Shown in pieces: positions 44,379-52,846 of a stretch of 64,000 nucleotides of DNA. The notes beneath the pieces are model-generated. The model saw nothing but the letters and a program-made list of their open reading frames with translations, was not told the origin of the DNA and made no database searches. This stretch comes from Streptomyces sp. JH34 (GTDB lineage Bacteria; Actinomycetota; Actinomycetes; Streptomycetales; Streptomycetaceae). How positions within the stretch are numbered: position 1 is the stretch's first letter; every line of letters begins with the position of its first letter. The stretch covers positions 1,364,001-1,428,000 of the forward strand of contig NZ_JAJSOO010000001.1 of the NCBI RefSeq assembly GCF_029428875.1, read 5' to 3'. The position numbers and the translations under genes are program-made.

Positions 44379-45158
44379 TCAATGTCGGATCTTCCCGTAC
44401 CGGGTGAAGAGGAACCCCTCCTCCTCCAGGAGGGAGACGAGAGAGAAACGTTCCGGCACGGGGACGGCGGGCCCGCCCGCGATGCGCTGCGCGCCTCCCG
44501 CGACGAGCAACGGCGAAAGGGTCAGGCAGAGCTCGTCCAGCACCCCCGCCGCCACGAACTGGCCGAGCAGGCGCGGACCGCCCTCGGTGAGCAGCCGGCC
44601 GAGGCCCCGCAGGCCGAGTTCCGCGACGGCACGGGCCGGGTCGACGGCGGACCCGTCCCCGGCGAACACCACCTCGGTCCCCGCCTCCCGGGCCGCCCGG
44701 ACCCGGTCGGAGGGTGCCGCCGATCCGGTGACCACGAGGGTCGGCACCAACGGCGCGGCGAAGAGCGGGAGCGAGAAGTCCAGGTCCAGGCTCGCGCTGA
44801 CGACCGCGACGGCCGGGGCGGGTCCCTGTCCCGCCGCCTCACGCCGGGCGGCGAAGGCGTCGCGGGCCTTCGCGGGCCGGTAGCCCTCCAGGCGGACCGT
44901 CTCGGCGCCGACGACGACCGCGTCGGCCAGCCCGCGCAGCGTGCCGAAGACGCGCATGTCGGACGCGCAGGAGATGCCCTGGGATCGGCCGTCGTGCTGG
45001 GCGGCACCGTCGAGGGTGGAGACCATGTTCGCCCGCAGCCAGGGACGCCTCCCGCCGGGATAGGCGTAGGCGTCGGCCAGCTCGTCGAGCGTCCACTCGC
45101 GGTCGGCGGCGGCAGCGGCTGGGGTGGTCGGGTCCGTCACGGGGAGCAGGCGTCGCAT
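44379..45158 (-). CDS. RibD C-terminal domain (pyrimidine reductase-like) protein
   Basis: A 259-residue protein with the DHFR-like RibD_C fold. Markers are RPWLRANMVSTLDGAAQHDGRSQGIS (about 38-63), VFGTLRGLADAVVVGAETVR, GRLLTEGGPRLLGQFVAAGVLDELCLTLSPLLVAGG and the C-terminal strand FLFTRYGKIRH. It lacks the deaminase domain, so it may be a stand-alone flavin-pathway reductase or an NADPH reductase for another substrate. CAGACT ends 7 nt before the ATG and no Shine-Dalgarno is seen, indicating a leaderless message. Divergent from zapE. Confidence 0.85.
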   Translation of the reverse strand: MRRLLPVTDPTTPAAAAADREWTLDELADAYAYPGGRRPWLRANMVSTLDGAAQHDGRSQGISCASDMRVFGTLRGLADAVVVGAETVRLEGYRPAKARDAFAARREAAGQGPAPAVAVVSASLDLDFSLPLFAAPLVPTLVVTGSAAPSDRVRAAREAGTEVVFAGDGSAVDPARAVAELGLRGLGRLLTEGGPRLLGQFVAAGVLDELCLTLSPLLVAGGAQRIAGGPAVPVPERFSLVSLLEEEGFLFTRYGKIRH

Positions 45159-45165
45159 GATCCGC

Positions 45166-45171
45166 AGTCTG
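45166..45171 (-). promoter_or_regulatory. -10 element of the RibD-C gene
   Basis: CAGACT on the minus strand, 7 nt before ATG 45158. No ribosome-binding site. Confidence 0.45.
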
Positions 45172-45217
45172 GCACGGCGCGGGGGGCCGTCCGGGAGAGG
45201 CCTTAAGGTGGAGAGTT

Positions 45218-46309
45218 GTGTCGTCCTCCACAGCCGTGCCGGGGCAGAGCCCCATAGCCGAAACGGCCCCGCAGTCCCTGTGTGCCCTCGAACCGCGTGT
45301 CCCGGTCGACCGGCTGGTCGCGGAGATGGTCCCGCCGCCGCGCTTCGACTCGGTGCGCTTCGATACGTACGTGCCCGACCCGAACCAGCCGAGCCAGACC
45401 GAGGCGGTCACGGTGCTCAGCTCCTTCGCGGCCGGGCTCGGCGGGGCGCACGCCGTGGGATCGGCCAGGCGCAAGTGGTTCGGCAAGAAGGCCTCCGCGC
45501 CCGCCGGGCCTCGCGGTGTGTATCTCGACGGCGGTTACGGCGTCGGCAAGACGCACCTGCTGGCCTCGCTCTGGCACGCCACCCCGGCCGCACCCTCGCT
45601 CAAGGCCTTCGGCACCTTCGTCGAGCTGACCAACCTGGTCGGCGCGCTGGGCTTCCAGCAGACCGTGCAGACCCTGAGCGGGCACCGGCTGCTCTGCATC
45701 GACGAATTCGAACTGGACGACCCGGGTGACACCGTCCTGGTGTCCTCCCTGCTCAGCAGGCTGGTCGAGGCGGGCGTCGCGCTGGCCGCCACCTCGAACA
45801 CGCTGCCCGGCAAGCTCGGCGAGGGCCGCTTCGCGGCGGTCGACTTCCTCCGCGAGATCCAGGGGCTCTCCTCGCACTTCCGTCCGTTGCGGATCGACGG
45901 CGAGGACTACCGCCACCGCGGACTGCCCGAGGCGCCGCCGCCGTACTCCGACGACCAGGTCACCAGGGCCGCGTACGCGACCGCCGGCGCGTCGCTCGAC
46001 GACTTCCCGTCCCTGCTCGACCACCTCGCCAAGGTCCATCCCAGCCGGTACGGCGCGCTGACGGACGAGATCACGGCGGTCTGCCTCACCGGTGTGCGGC
46101 CGGTGCCCGACCAGTCGACGGCCCTGCGCCTGGTGGTGCTCGCCGACCGGCTGTACGACCGCGAGGTCCCGGTGCTCGCCTCCGGCCTCCCCTTCGACCG
46201 GCTGTTCAGTGACGAGATGCTGAACGGCGGGTACCGCAAGAAGTACTTCCGGGCCATCTCGCGGCTGACCGCACTGGCGCGTGACGCAAAGGGACTGGTG
46301 GGGCAGTAG
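45218..46309 (+). CDS. zapE: Cell division protein ZapE (AFG1-like ATPase)
   Basis: A 363-residue AAA-type ATPase of the AFG1/ZapE family. The Walker A motif is GVYLDGGYGVGKTHLLASLWHA (about 97-118). The Walker B motif is LLCIDEFELDDPGDT (about 155-169), and ATSNTLPGKLGEGRF is the sensor region; the C-terminus holds FDRLFSDEMLNGGYRKKYFRAISRL. In E. coli ZapE associates with the Z-ring under stress, and mitochondrial relatives act in protein quality control; the Streptomyces role is inferred. The start is GTG 45218 with AAGGTGGAGAG just upstream. Confidence 0.9.
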   Translation: MSSSTAVPGQSPIAETAPQSLCALEPRVPVDRLVAEMVPPPRFDSVRFDTYVPDPNQPSQTEAVTVLSSFAAGLGGAHAVGSARRKWFGKKASAPAGPRGVYLDGGYGVGKTHLLASLWHATPAAPSLKAFGTFVELTNLVGALGFQQTVQTLSGHRLLCIDEFELDDPGDTVLVSSLLSRLVEAGVALAATSNTLPGKLGEGRFAAVDFLREIQGLSSHFRPLRIDGEDYRHRGLPEAPPPYSDDQVTRAAYATAGASLDDFPSLLDHLAKVHPSRYGALTDEITAVCLTGVRPVPDQSTALRLVVLADRLYDREVPVLASGLPFDRLFSDEMLNGGYRKKYFRAISRLTALARDAKGLVGQ

Positions 46310-46391
46310 GTTCGGGGGCGAAGGGCGTACGGGTGCCTGCGGGTGCCGCGTACGTCCGGATGACCGCGCACACCGTTCGAAGGGATCCAGC

Positions 46392-46817
46392 ATGGCTACC
46401 ACGCGTCAGGCGCACACGGTCTGGGAAGGCAACCTGCTCGAGGGCAAGGGTGTTGTCACCCTCGACTCCTCCGGGATCGGGGAGTACCCCGTCTCCTGGC
46501 CGTCGCGCGCCGAGAAGGCGAACGGAAAGACCAGCCCGGAGGAGCTCATCGCCGCCGCGCACTCCAGCTGCTTCTCGATGGCGCTGTCCAACGGCCTGGC
46601 CACGGCGGGCACCCCGCCGACCCGGCTGAACACCCAGGCCGAGGTCACCTTCCAGCCCGGCACCGGCATCACCGGCATCCACCTCACGGTGGAGGGCGAG
46701 GTTCCGGGTCTGGACGAGGCGGGCTTCGTGAAGGCCGCCGAGGACGCCAAGGCGAACTGCCCGGTCAGTCAGGCGCTCACGGGCACCACGATCACGCTCA
46801 CCGCGTCGCTGGCCTGA
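46392..46817 (+). CDS. OsmC family peroxiredoxin
   Basis: A 141-residue thiol peroxidase of the OsmC/Ohr superfamily that reduces organic hydroperoxides. The two redox cysteines are in AAHSSCFSMALS (about residue 57) and KANCPVSQALTG (about 121). The N-terminal HTVWEGNLLEGKGVVTLDSS and SPEELIAAAH are family markers. It is closer to OsmC than to Ohr in the N-terminal region. AAGGGA precedes the ATG. It follows zapE by 82 nt and ends before a hairpin. Confidence 0.9.
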   Translation: MATTRQAHTVWEGNLLEGKGVVTLDSSGIGEYPVSWPSRAEKANGKTSPEELIAAAHSSCFSMALSNGLATAGTPPTRLNTQAEVTFQPGTGITGIHLTVEGEVPGLDEAGFVKAAEDAKANCPVSQALTGTTITLTASLA

Positions 46818-46825
46818 TCCCACCC

Positions 46826-46854
46826 GTCCCCGGTGCGTCATCCGCCCCGGGGAC
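46826..46854 (+). terminator. Hairpin after the osmC-like gene
   Basis: GTCCCCGG / CCGGGGAC arms with a 13-nt loop, 9 nt past the stop. Confidence 0.5.
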
Positions 46855-46960
46855 ACACGGGAACACAAGGGGCTCTGTGGCCCGCATGGTTCCCGCGCGC
46901 CACCATGCGTGGTACACACATGCGGGTCACTTCACCTGTCCGCCAACAGGGAGTTGCCCC

Positions 46961-48337
46961 ATGTCATCCGCACCTCGACGACTCGCAACACGACGACAGG
47001 TCCTGGCCGGCAGCGCCGCGACCGCCGCCTCGGTCGCTTTCACCGGGGCCTTCGCCGAACTCTTCTCCGGTACCGCCGAGGCCCGTGGCCACAGCGGCTA
47101 CGGCCCTCTCGTGCCGGACCCCGACGGCCTGCTCGATCTGCCGAAAGGTTTCCGCTACCGGGTGCTCTCCCGGGAGGGCGATCCGCTCCGCTCGGGCGAG
47201 GGCCTGGTCCCCAGCAACCATGACGGCATGGCCGCCTTCGCCGGTTCCGGCGGCCGGGTCCACCTCGTGCGCAACCACGAGAACCGCGTCACGGGAAAGA
47301 TCGCCGTCCCCACGGTCGAGGGCCTGACCTACGACCCCATGGGCAAGGGCGGCTGTACGGCCCTCGAACTCGATGGCCGCGGCAACGTACGCGGTGAACG
47401 TGTCGCCATCGCGGGCACGGCCGTCAACTGCGCGGGCGGCCCCACTCCCTGGAACACCTGGCTGACCTGCGAGGAGACCGAGGACAAGGCCGGCACCAAC
47501 GGCTACACCAAGGACCACGGCTTCGTCTTCGAGGTGGACGGCGCCGATCCGCGCCGCACCGGGGCCGTCCCCCTGACGGCGATGGGCCGCTTCCAGCACG
47601 AGGCCGTCGCGATCGACCCGCGGAACGGCATCGTCTACGAGACCGAGGACGCGTTCGAGAAGCCGTTCGGGCTCTTCTACCGCTTCCTCCCCGAGAAGCC
47701 GCTCGGCGGGAGGGGGTCCCTGCGGGCCGGCGGCGCGCTCGAGGCGATGCGGGTGCCGGGGGTCCCCGACCTCTCCGTGATCCAGGAGACGGGTGCGACG
47801 TTCGAGCGGATCGAATGGGTCCCCGTACCTGACCCGCAGGCGGCGCGGACGCCGATCCGGCACCAGGACTTCGGGGCGAAGGGCATCACGCACGCCCAGA
47901 AGTTGGAGGGCTGCTACTGGGGCGGCTCCTCGGTGTACTTCGTCTCCAGCTTCGCGCACAGCTCGGACGGGTCGGCCGCCGACCACTTCGGCCAGGTGTG
48001 GCGGTACGAGCCGAAGCGGCGCCGGCTCACGCTGGTGATCGTCTTCGGTCCCGACACCGACATCCAGCTGCCGGGCGAGTCCCCCGACAACATCTGCCTC
48101 GCGGCCGGAGGCGGGCTGATGGTCTGCGAGGACGGCGGCGGCGCCCAGCACGTGCTCGGGGTGACCCGTCGCGGCGAGGTGTACGCGATGGCACGGGGGC
48201 GGCAGAACATCGGGACGGACGCGGAGCCGGAGTGGGGCGAGTTCGCGGGCGTCACGTTCTCACCGGACGGCGAAACGATGTTCGTCAACTGCTACACACC
48301 GGGGACGACGTTCGCGGTGACCGGCCCCTGGCGCTGA
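46961..48337 (+). CDS. PhoX-family alkaline phosphatase (Tat-exported)
   Basis: A 458-residue secreted protein of the PhoX/DUF839 family, calcium- and iron-dependent phosphatases that release phosphate from esters. The signal has a twin-arginine motif (ATRRQVLAGSAATAASVAF, about 9-27). Body motifs are LVPSNHDGMAAF, VHLVRNHENR, GGCTALELD, NCAGGPTPWNTWLTCEET, MGRFQHEAVAID and LPGESPDNICLAAGGGLMVCEDG. AGGGAG lies seven nt before the ATG. I looked for a PHO box upstream and found no clear pair of GTTCACC-like repeats, so PhoP control is not shown. Confidence 0.9.
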   Translation: MSSAPRRLATRRQVLAGSAATAASVAFTGAFAELFSGTAEARGHSGYGPLVPDPDGLLDLPKGFRYRVLSREGDPLRSGEGLVPSNHDGMAAFAGSGGRVHLVRNHENRVTGKIAVPTVEGLTYDPMGKGGCTALELDGRGNVRGERVAIAGTAVNCAGGPTPWNTWLTCEETEDKAGTNGYTKDHGFVFEVDGADPRRTGAVPLTAMGRFQHEAVAIDPRNGIVYETEDAFEKPFGLFYRFLPEKPLGGRGSLRAGGALEAMRVPGVPDLSVIQETGATFERIEWVPVPDPQAARTPIRHQDFGAKGITHAQKLEGCYWGGSSVYFVSSFAHSSDGSAADHFGQVWRYEPKRRRLTLVIVFGPDTDIQLPGESPDNICLAAGGGLMVCEDGGGAQHVLGVTRRGEVYAMARGRQNIGTDAEPEWGEFAGVTFSPDGETMFVNCYTPGTTFAVTGPWR

Positions 48338-48353
48338 CCAGGCAGACGGGTGG

Positions 48354-48381
48354 TCCGGCCGTCCGGCGACGGGCGGCCGGA
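48354..48381 (+). terminator. Hairpin after the PhoX gene
   Basis: TCCGGCCG / CGGCCGGA arms with a 12-nt loop, 16 nt past the stop and just before the next promoter. Confidence 0.5.
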
Positions 48382-48397
48382 GCGCCGTGGATATTGT

Positions 48398-48419
48398 CTG
48401 ACCATCGGTCAGCTACCGT
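48398..48419 (+). promoter_or_regulatory. TetR-type operator and -10 of the deacetylase gene
   Basis: CTGACC-ATC-GGTCAG (48398-48412) directly followed by C and TACCGT (48414-48419), with GTG 48426 six nt later. Compared with the tetR-mmpL operator, it has the same arms, one base fewer in the centre, the same CTACnGT and the same distance to the start codon. Confidence 0.75.
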
Positions 48420-48425
48420 CCTTCG

Positions 48426-49310
48426 GTGATCAACTCCGTTCGTACGATGATCGTGCTGACTGTCCTGGGTGGGGTGCTGACCGGCTGCGCGAGTCCGGAG
48501 GCGACCCGCGCCGGGACGGTCGTGCGTCCGACGGCCTCCGAGAAGCCCGCGACGACGACGCCGTCCCGGGCTCCGGAGACCGGTCCGCCGGTGCTGGCCC
48601 CGGGCCCCGGCGGTCTCACGCCGGTATTCGAGCGACGGGCCGCGGGCTCGGCCGTCCGGAACGGGGCAGGCGCGGCGGACAAGGTGGTCGCTCTCACCTT
48701 CGATGCGGACATGACGGCGGACCAGGGGCCGCGCGCCGCCGAGGGCGAGCGCTTCGACAACCCCGGGCTGATCGCGTCCCTGCGCCGGCTGAAGGTCCCG
48801 TCGACGGTCTTCATGACCGGCCGGTGGGCGCAGGAGTATCCGGACCAGGCACGCTCGATCGGCACCGATCCCCTGTTCGAGATCGCCAACCACTCGTTCA
48901 GCCACTACGCCTTCTCCTCCCCCTGCTACGGGCTGCCGACGGTCGCGGAGGAAGACATGCGGGGCGAGGTGGAGCGGGCGTTCACCGCGATCCGGCGGAC
49001 GGGCGCACGCCACGTCGTGCCCTACTTCCGCTTCCCCGGCGGCTGCTACGACGACGCTTCGCTGAAGGCCCTGGCTCCGACGGGGGTGACCGCGGTCCAG
49101 TGGGACGTGGTCAGCGGTGACGCCTTCGCCACCGACGCGGACGCGGTGGCCGGACAGGTGCTGGAAAAGGTGAAGCCGGGGTCACTGGTCGTCATGCACT
49201 GCACCCGCAGCGCGGCGCCCGTCACCGACGACGCCCTGCGCCGGATCGTCCCGGAACTGCGCGAGCGCGGATACCGCTTCGTCAAGGTCTCCGAGCTGAT
49301 GCGCGGCTGA
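48426..49310 (+). CDS. Polysaccharide deacetylase lipoprotein (NodB domain)
   Basis: A 294-residue membrane-anchored CE4 enzyme. The lipobox is LGGVLTGC (Cys near residue 21), then a Thr/Pro-rich linker and a NodB domain. Motif 1 is VALTFDADMT, motif 2 NHSFSHY (metal-binding His pair), motif 3 RFPGGCYDD, motif 4 VQWDVVSGDA and motif 5 VVMHC. It probably deacetylates cell-wall or extracellular amino-sugar polymer. The GTG start lies at the predicted transcription start, behind an operator closely similar to the one before tetR-mmpL, so these genes may share a regulator. Confidence 0.87.
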   Translation: MINSVRTMIVLTVLGGVLTGCASPEATRAGTVVRPTASEKPATTTPSRAPETGPPVLAPGPGGLTPVFERRAAGSAVRNGAGAADKVVALTFDADMTADQGPRAAEGERFDNPGLIASLRRLKVPSTVFMTGRWAQEYPDQARSIGTDPLFEIANHSFSHYAFSSPCYGLPTVAEEDMRGEVERAFTAIRRTGARHVVPYFRFPGGCYDDASLKALAPTGVTAVQWDVVSGDAFATDADAVAGQVLEKVKPGSLVVMHCTRSAAPVTDDALRRIVPELRERGYRFVKVSELMRG

Positions 49311-49331
49311 ACCCGCCCCCGTCTCCGCGCG

Positions 49332-49511
49332 TCAGCCGGAGCATGCGGTACGTCCCGCCTCCTGCCAGGCACAGACCGGACAGAGCGTGCTGCCCTTCGT
49401 CGACTCCGGGTACTCGGTCGGCTTCCGGCACAGCACGCACTCGGCGTACGGCGGACCCGCGTCCTCGGGGACGGGGGCCGGCTCGGGCGTCTCGCAGTAC
49501 GCGTCGTCCAT
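49332..49511 (-). CDS. Small zinc-ribbon protein (59 aa)
   Basis: A 59-residue acidic protein with two CxxC pairs spaced as a zinc ribbon: ECVLCRKPTEYPESTKGSTLCPVCAWQEA. Too short for functional assignment; such proteins may be regulators or subunits. Support comes from the Cys pattern and from TAGGCT ending 7 nt before ATG 49511, which with the missing Shine-Dalgarno indicates a leaderless gene. It is convergent with the deacetylase (21 nt apart) and starts 14 nt after the stop of the ABC gene, which is transcribed in the same direction. Confidence 0.7.
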   Translation of the reverse strand: MDDAYCETPEPAPVPEDAGPPYAECVLCRKPTEYPESTKGSTLCPVCAWQEAGRTACSG

Positions 49512-49518
49512 GTCCGAG

Positions 49519-49524
49519 AGCCTA
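49519..49524 (-). promoter_or_regulatory. -10 element of the small zinc-ribbon gene
   Basis: TAGGCT on the minus strand, 7 nt before ATG 49511, immediately beyond the stop of the ABC transporter gene. Confidence 0.45.
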
Positions 49525-49525
49525 C

Positions 49526-51151
49526 TCACCCGCGCAGGGCGGAGAGCCGCGACGTGACGGCGGCCACCACGACCGTGACGGCGACGGCTCCGGCCAGTGG
49601 CAGGAGAGGCACCCGCACCGTGCCGGTCAGCGAACCGGAGACCAGGCCCGTCACCGCGGCCTTCGCGGGTGAGCCGTCGGTCACGAGGACGAGCAGTGCG
49701 CCGAGGACGGTGGCGGCGAGCGACCAGCCGTGGCGGTTCACGACCGGCCGCGCGCAGAGCGCCCCGACCGCCGCTCCCAGCAGGGCGCAGCACGCCACGG
49801 CGAGCAGTCCGGCGAGGGCGGCGGGCAGGAGCGGTACGGCGACCGTGTGACCGGTGCTGACCGGTTCACTGATCAGCAGCACGGTCCCGGCACCCGCGCA
49901 GCCCAGGGCGAGTGCGCACCCCAGGCCCGCGAGCAGGGAGGCGCAGTGGGCGCTCGACGGCCCGACGGCGCAGGCGGCGACGTCCCGGGCGGCGGGCGGC
50001 TCCTGGGTGACGCAGAGCCGCACGAGCCAGGCCGACAGGGGAAGGACCGCCGCCGCCGCGTAACCGAGCGAGTCGAGCAGGGGCTGACCGGCCTGGATGC
50101 CGACCCCGAGAACGGCCGCGTACAGGAGGAGGGGCGCGAGCCAGCGCTGGGAGCGGGCCAGCAGCGCGATCCGGTACCGCGTCAGGGCCGCAGCGGCGCG
50201 GAGCGGCGGGCCGGACGGCCGGGGCGGGCGCGGTGCGGTGTCCCTCGCCCGGGTGGTGGCTGCCGCCGGGCCGGCGACGGGCGGGGCGGCGGCGGGCGGG
50301 ACGGCAGGCGGGGCGGCGGCGGGCAGTTGTGCGAGGCCCGTGATGTGCCAGGGCGGCCGGGCCGTGACGAGTGCGGTGAGCAGGAGGTCGGAGTGTGCCG
50401 CGGTGGTCGTGAGGCGGACGGCGGCCGGATTCGCGGTGTCCCTCTCCACCGTCGGCGCGCCCGGCAGTCCGGGCGGGAGGGCGGCGGGCCCCGGGCCCGT
50501 CGCCTCGATCCGCACGCGCGGGCCGTGACCGGCGGTCAGGGCCGTCGCCGCGTGCAGGGTGCCGCCCTCCAGCCGGTGGGCGACAACCGCCGCTCCGGCG
50601 AGCCGTCGCGGGTCGTGGTCGACGAACACCACGGTGGCACCGTGCGCGACCCGCTCGGCGACCGCCAGATCCAGCTCCTCGCGGGCGGCGGTGTCCAGTC
50701 CGGTCCATGCCTCGTCCAGGACGAGGAGGTCGGGCTCGGCGAGGAGCGCCTGGGTGACGGCGACCTTCTGGCTGGTTCCCTTGGAGAGCTCCGCGAGGGG
50801 GGTGCGGGCGTGTTCCGCGGCCCCGAACCGCGCCAGCCACTCCTGTCCCCGGGCGGCGGCCTCGCCGGTCGGCAGCCCGTGGACACGGCCCATGTGCACG
50901 AGGTAGCCGGCAGCGGTGAACGGCAGCGCCGCGGGGAAACGCTCGGGGACGTACGCCGTGCGCGGCCGTCCCGTGACGCTCCCCTCGGTCGGCCCGTCGA
51001 TACCGGCGAGAAGCCGCAGCAAGGTCGACTTGCCCGCGCCGTTGCCGCCCTCGATCCGGACCAGGGTCCGCGCGGGCAGTTCCAGGTCGAGGCCGCGCAG
51101 CACCCAGGTACCGCGCAGGCCGTACCGTCGGCCGACACCTCGCAGGATCAA
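49526..51151 (-). CDS. ABC transporter, ATPase fused to membrane domain
   Basis: A 541-residue protein joining an ABC ATPase (about 1-215) to a C-terminal membrane domain (about 300-541) in one chain. Walker A is RIEGGNGAGKSTLLRLLAGI, the signature loop ELSKGTSQKVAVTQALL, and Walker B LLVLDEAWTGLD, with H-loop VDHDPRR. A Pro/Ala-rich linker precedes about six hydrophobic helices (LLLYAAVLGVGI and onward). It is an exporter-like design with unknown cargo. The start is probably TTG 51151, whose bases overlap the AIM24 stop (TTGA), implying translational coupling. Confidence 0.82.
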   Translation of the reverse strand: MILRGVGRRYGLRGTWVLRGLDLELPARTLVRIEGGNGAGKSTLLRLLAGIDGPTEGSVTGRPRTAYVPERFPAALPFTAAGYLVHMGRVHGLPTGEAAARGQEWLARFGAAEHARTPLAELSKGTSQKVAVTQALLAEPDLLVLDEAWTGLDTAAREELDLAVAERVAHGATVVFVDHDPRRLAGAAVVAHRLEGGTLHAATALTAGHGPRVRIEATGPGPAALPPGLPGAPTVERDTANPAAVRLTTTAAHSDLLLTALVTARPPWHITGLAQLPAAAPPAVPPAAAPPVAGPAAATTRARDTAPRPPRPSGPPLRAAAALTRYRIALLARSQRWLAPLLLYAAVLGVGIQAGQPLLDSLGYAAAAVLPLSAWLVRLCVTQEPPAARDVAACAVGPSSAHCASLLAGLGCALALGCAGAGTVLLISEPVSTGHTVAVPLLPAALAGLLAVACCALLGAAVGALCARPVVNRHGWSLAATVLGALLVLVTDGSPAKAAVTGLVSGSLTGTVRVPLLPLAGAVAVTVVVAAVTSRLSALRG

Positions 51152-51825
51152 TGGGCCGACGCCTTCTCCTGCTTGAGTTCGCTGGGACGTACGATCACGA
51201 AACCCTCGCCCTGGAGCATCAGCTGGACCGCCTCGCCGGATCCGCCGCGCACCATCGAGCCGAAGCTCTGCGAGCGGTGCAGCGAGGTCGAGAGCTGCGC
51301 GCTCCAGCCGACGACCGCGTCCGTGTCGACGTACACCGGCTGATGCGCGGTGACGGGGATCACGATGGGGATGCCTTCGCAGATCAGGCCGAGTTTGCCG
51401 TAGCCGCTGAAGACGCTGTTGAAGAGGCCGCCGCCGGTCATCCCGGCGCCCTTCACCGTCTTGATCTCGTAGGAGAGACTGGCGTCGAAACAGAGGACGT
51501 TGCGGCCGTTGACGGTCAGGACGTCGCCCTGCTCCATGTCCACGATGAAGCAGTTGGCGGCCTCGTGGGCGAACCACGCCTCACCGTGGCCCGTGACCGC
51601 CATCAGGGCCAGGCCCTCGCCGGTCACCGCGCGCTTGAGCATGCCGCCTATGCCCTGGCCCTTGCGTTCGAACCGGAGATCGCCCCGGAAGGCGATCATC
51701 GATCCCTGACGCGCATGCATCTCACCGTTGACGGCGTACTTGATGGATTTGGTGTTCTGCAGGGTCATGCCGGGGGCGGTGGCCGGCTGCGCCGTGTGCT
51801 CGCTGGAAAACAGGTCGCTCTTCAT
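51148..51825 (-). CDS. AIM24 family protein
   Basis: A 225-residue protein of the AIM24/TIGR00266 family, with a double-stranded beta-helix-like barrel. Visible hallmarks are EMHARQGSMIAFRGDLRFERKGQGIGGMLKRAVTGEGLALMAVTGHGEAWFA, VDMEQGDVLTVNGRNVLCFDASLSYEIKTVKGAGMTGGGLF and GSGEAVQLMLQGEGFVIVRPSE. The mitochondrial namesake affects inner-membrane organisation; the bacterial role is unknown. I chose ATG 51825, with GAGG nine nt upstream. It overlaps the start of the fused ABC transporter, so both are made together. Confidence 0.87.
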   Translation of the reverse strand: MKSDLFSSEHTAQPATAPGMTLQNTKSIKYAVNGEMHARQGSMIAFRGDLRFERKGQGIGGMLKRAVTGEGLALMAVTGHGEAWFAHEAANCFIVDMEQGDVLTVNGRNVLCFDASLSYEIKTVKGAGMTGGGLFNSVFSGYGKLGLICEGIPIVIPVTAHQPVYVDTDAVVGWSAQLSTSLHRSQSFGSMVRGGSGEAVQLMLQGEGFVIVRPSELKQEKASAH

Positions 51826-51886
51826 GCCGTGCATCCTCACCCGGAGCCTTCAGTTCCGCCAAGGACGGGTTGTCACAGGGGCCTGG

Positions 51887-51892
51887 CAGACT
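51887..51892 (+). promoter_or_regulatory. -10 element of the PTH2 gene
   Basis: CAGACT, 7 nt before GTG 51900. Suggests a leaderless message. Confidence 0.4.
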
Positions 51893-51899
51893 GGAGTGC

Positions 51900-52665
51900 G
51901 TGAGCAACGACAGCGTCCCCGAGCCCCTTCCCGCAGCGTCGGAGGCCTCCGCCGACAGTCCGTTCCGTGTGGAGCCGACGGCCCGCGACGAGGCCCCGCA
52001 GTTCGTCCTGCCGCTGGTGGTGCACCTCGAGAAGACCGACCCCCCCGGCGCGTAACGACGCGCTGGTGACCGCTGCCCGCGCGGTGCTCACGATCCTTGC
52101 CGACCCCCGCTCGCTCGGTGAGGAGGAGGGCGGCGCCGAGGGCGAGTGGGCCCGGGTCATGCGCGACTGGCAGGACGCCCGGATCCGCAAGGTGGTGCGG
52201 CGGGCGCGCGGCGCGGAGTGGCGCAAGGCGACCACGCTCCCCGGGATCACGGTCACGGGCGGGCACGCCGAGGTGCGGGTGTTCCCTCCGGTGCCGCTGG
52301 ACGGCTGGCCCAAGGAACTGGCCAAGCTCCAGGTGTCGGGGACCGAGCTGGAGGACCCCGGGGCCCCGCCGGCGCCCGACCTCTCGGGCCCGGTGCTCTG
52401 GATGAATCCTGACGTCGGCATGTCGGCGGGCAAGGCGATGGCACAGGCCGGGCACGGCGCGCAGCTCGCCTGGTGGGAGCTGTCGGACACCGAGCGCAAG
52501 GCGTGGCGCGAGGCCGGGTTCCCGCTCTCCGTCGCCACCCCGGAACCCGCCCACTGGCGCGAACTGACCGTGAGCGGACTGCCGGTGGTGCGGGACGCCG
52601 GGTTCACCGAGATCGCTCCGGGCTCCTGCACGGTCGTCTCCGACCACCCCGCCCTGCGCCGCTGA
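51900..52665 (+). pseudogene. Peptidyl-tRNA hydrolase PTH2-type, frameshifted at a C7 tract
   Basis: Codes for a PTH2-family protein of about 254 residues if one base is skipped. Frame one starts at GTG 51900 (SNDSVPEPL to VLPLVVHLEKTDPP) and stops at TAA 52053-52055. The rest (ARNDALVTAARAVLTILADP onward, with the PTH2 core GPVLWMNPDVGMSAGKAMAQAGHGAQLAWWEL) is in the next frame. The switch is at a run of seven Cs (52040-52046); six would restore one ORF. This could be a sequencing error, a real mutation or, less likely, +1 slippage at CCC codons. The enzyme would recycle peptidyl-tRNA in addition to a bacterial Pth. Confidence 0.8.
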
Positions 52666-52846
52666 CCGGCGGTCCGGACCGGCCCCTCCGGCCCGGCCCC
52701 GCCGATTCCCCGTGTGCCCGTTGAACATTCCTCCCGCAGGTCCCGGTGCCGGTGACTCCGAGCGGCGACCAGTCGTTCACCTCCCGCCCGGTGGCACCGA
52801 CGACGGCTCCACTGCCCCAGCAGTAGGGGCCCGCGGCGCCGAGGGC

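Noticed and set aside
46860..46960. PHO box upstream of the PhoX gene
   Set aside because: TTCACC and GGTCAC occur near 46924-46936, but no pair of 11-bp direct repeats with GTTCACC cores can be aligned.
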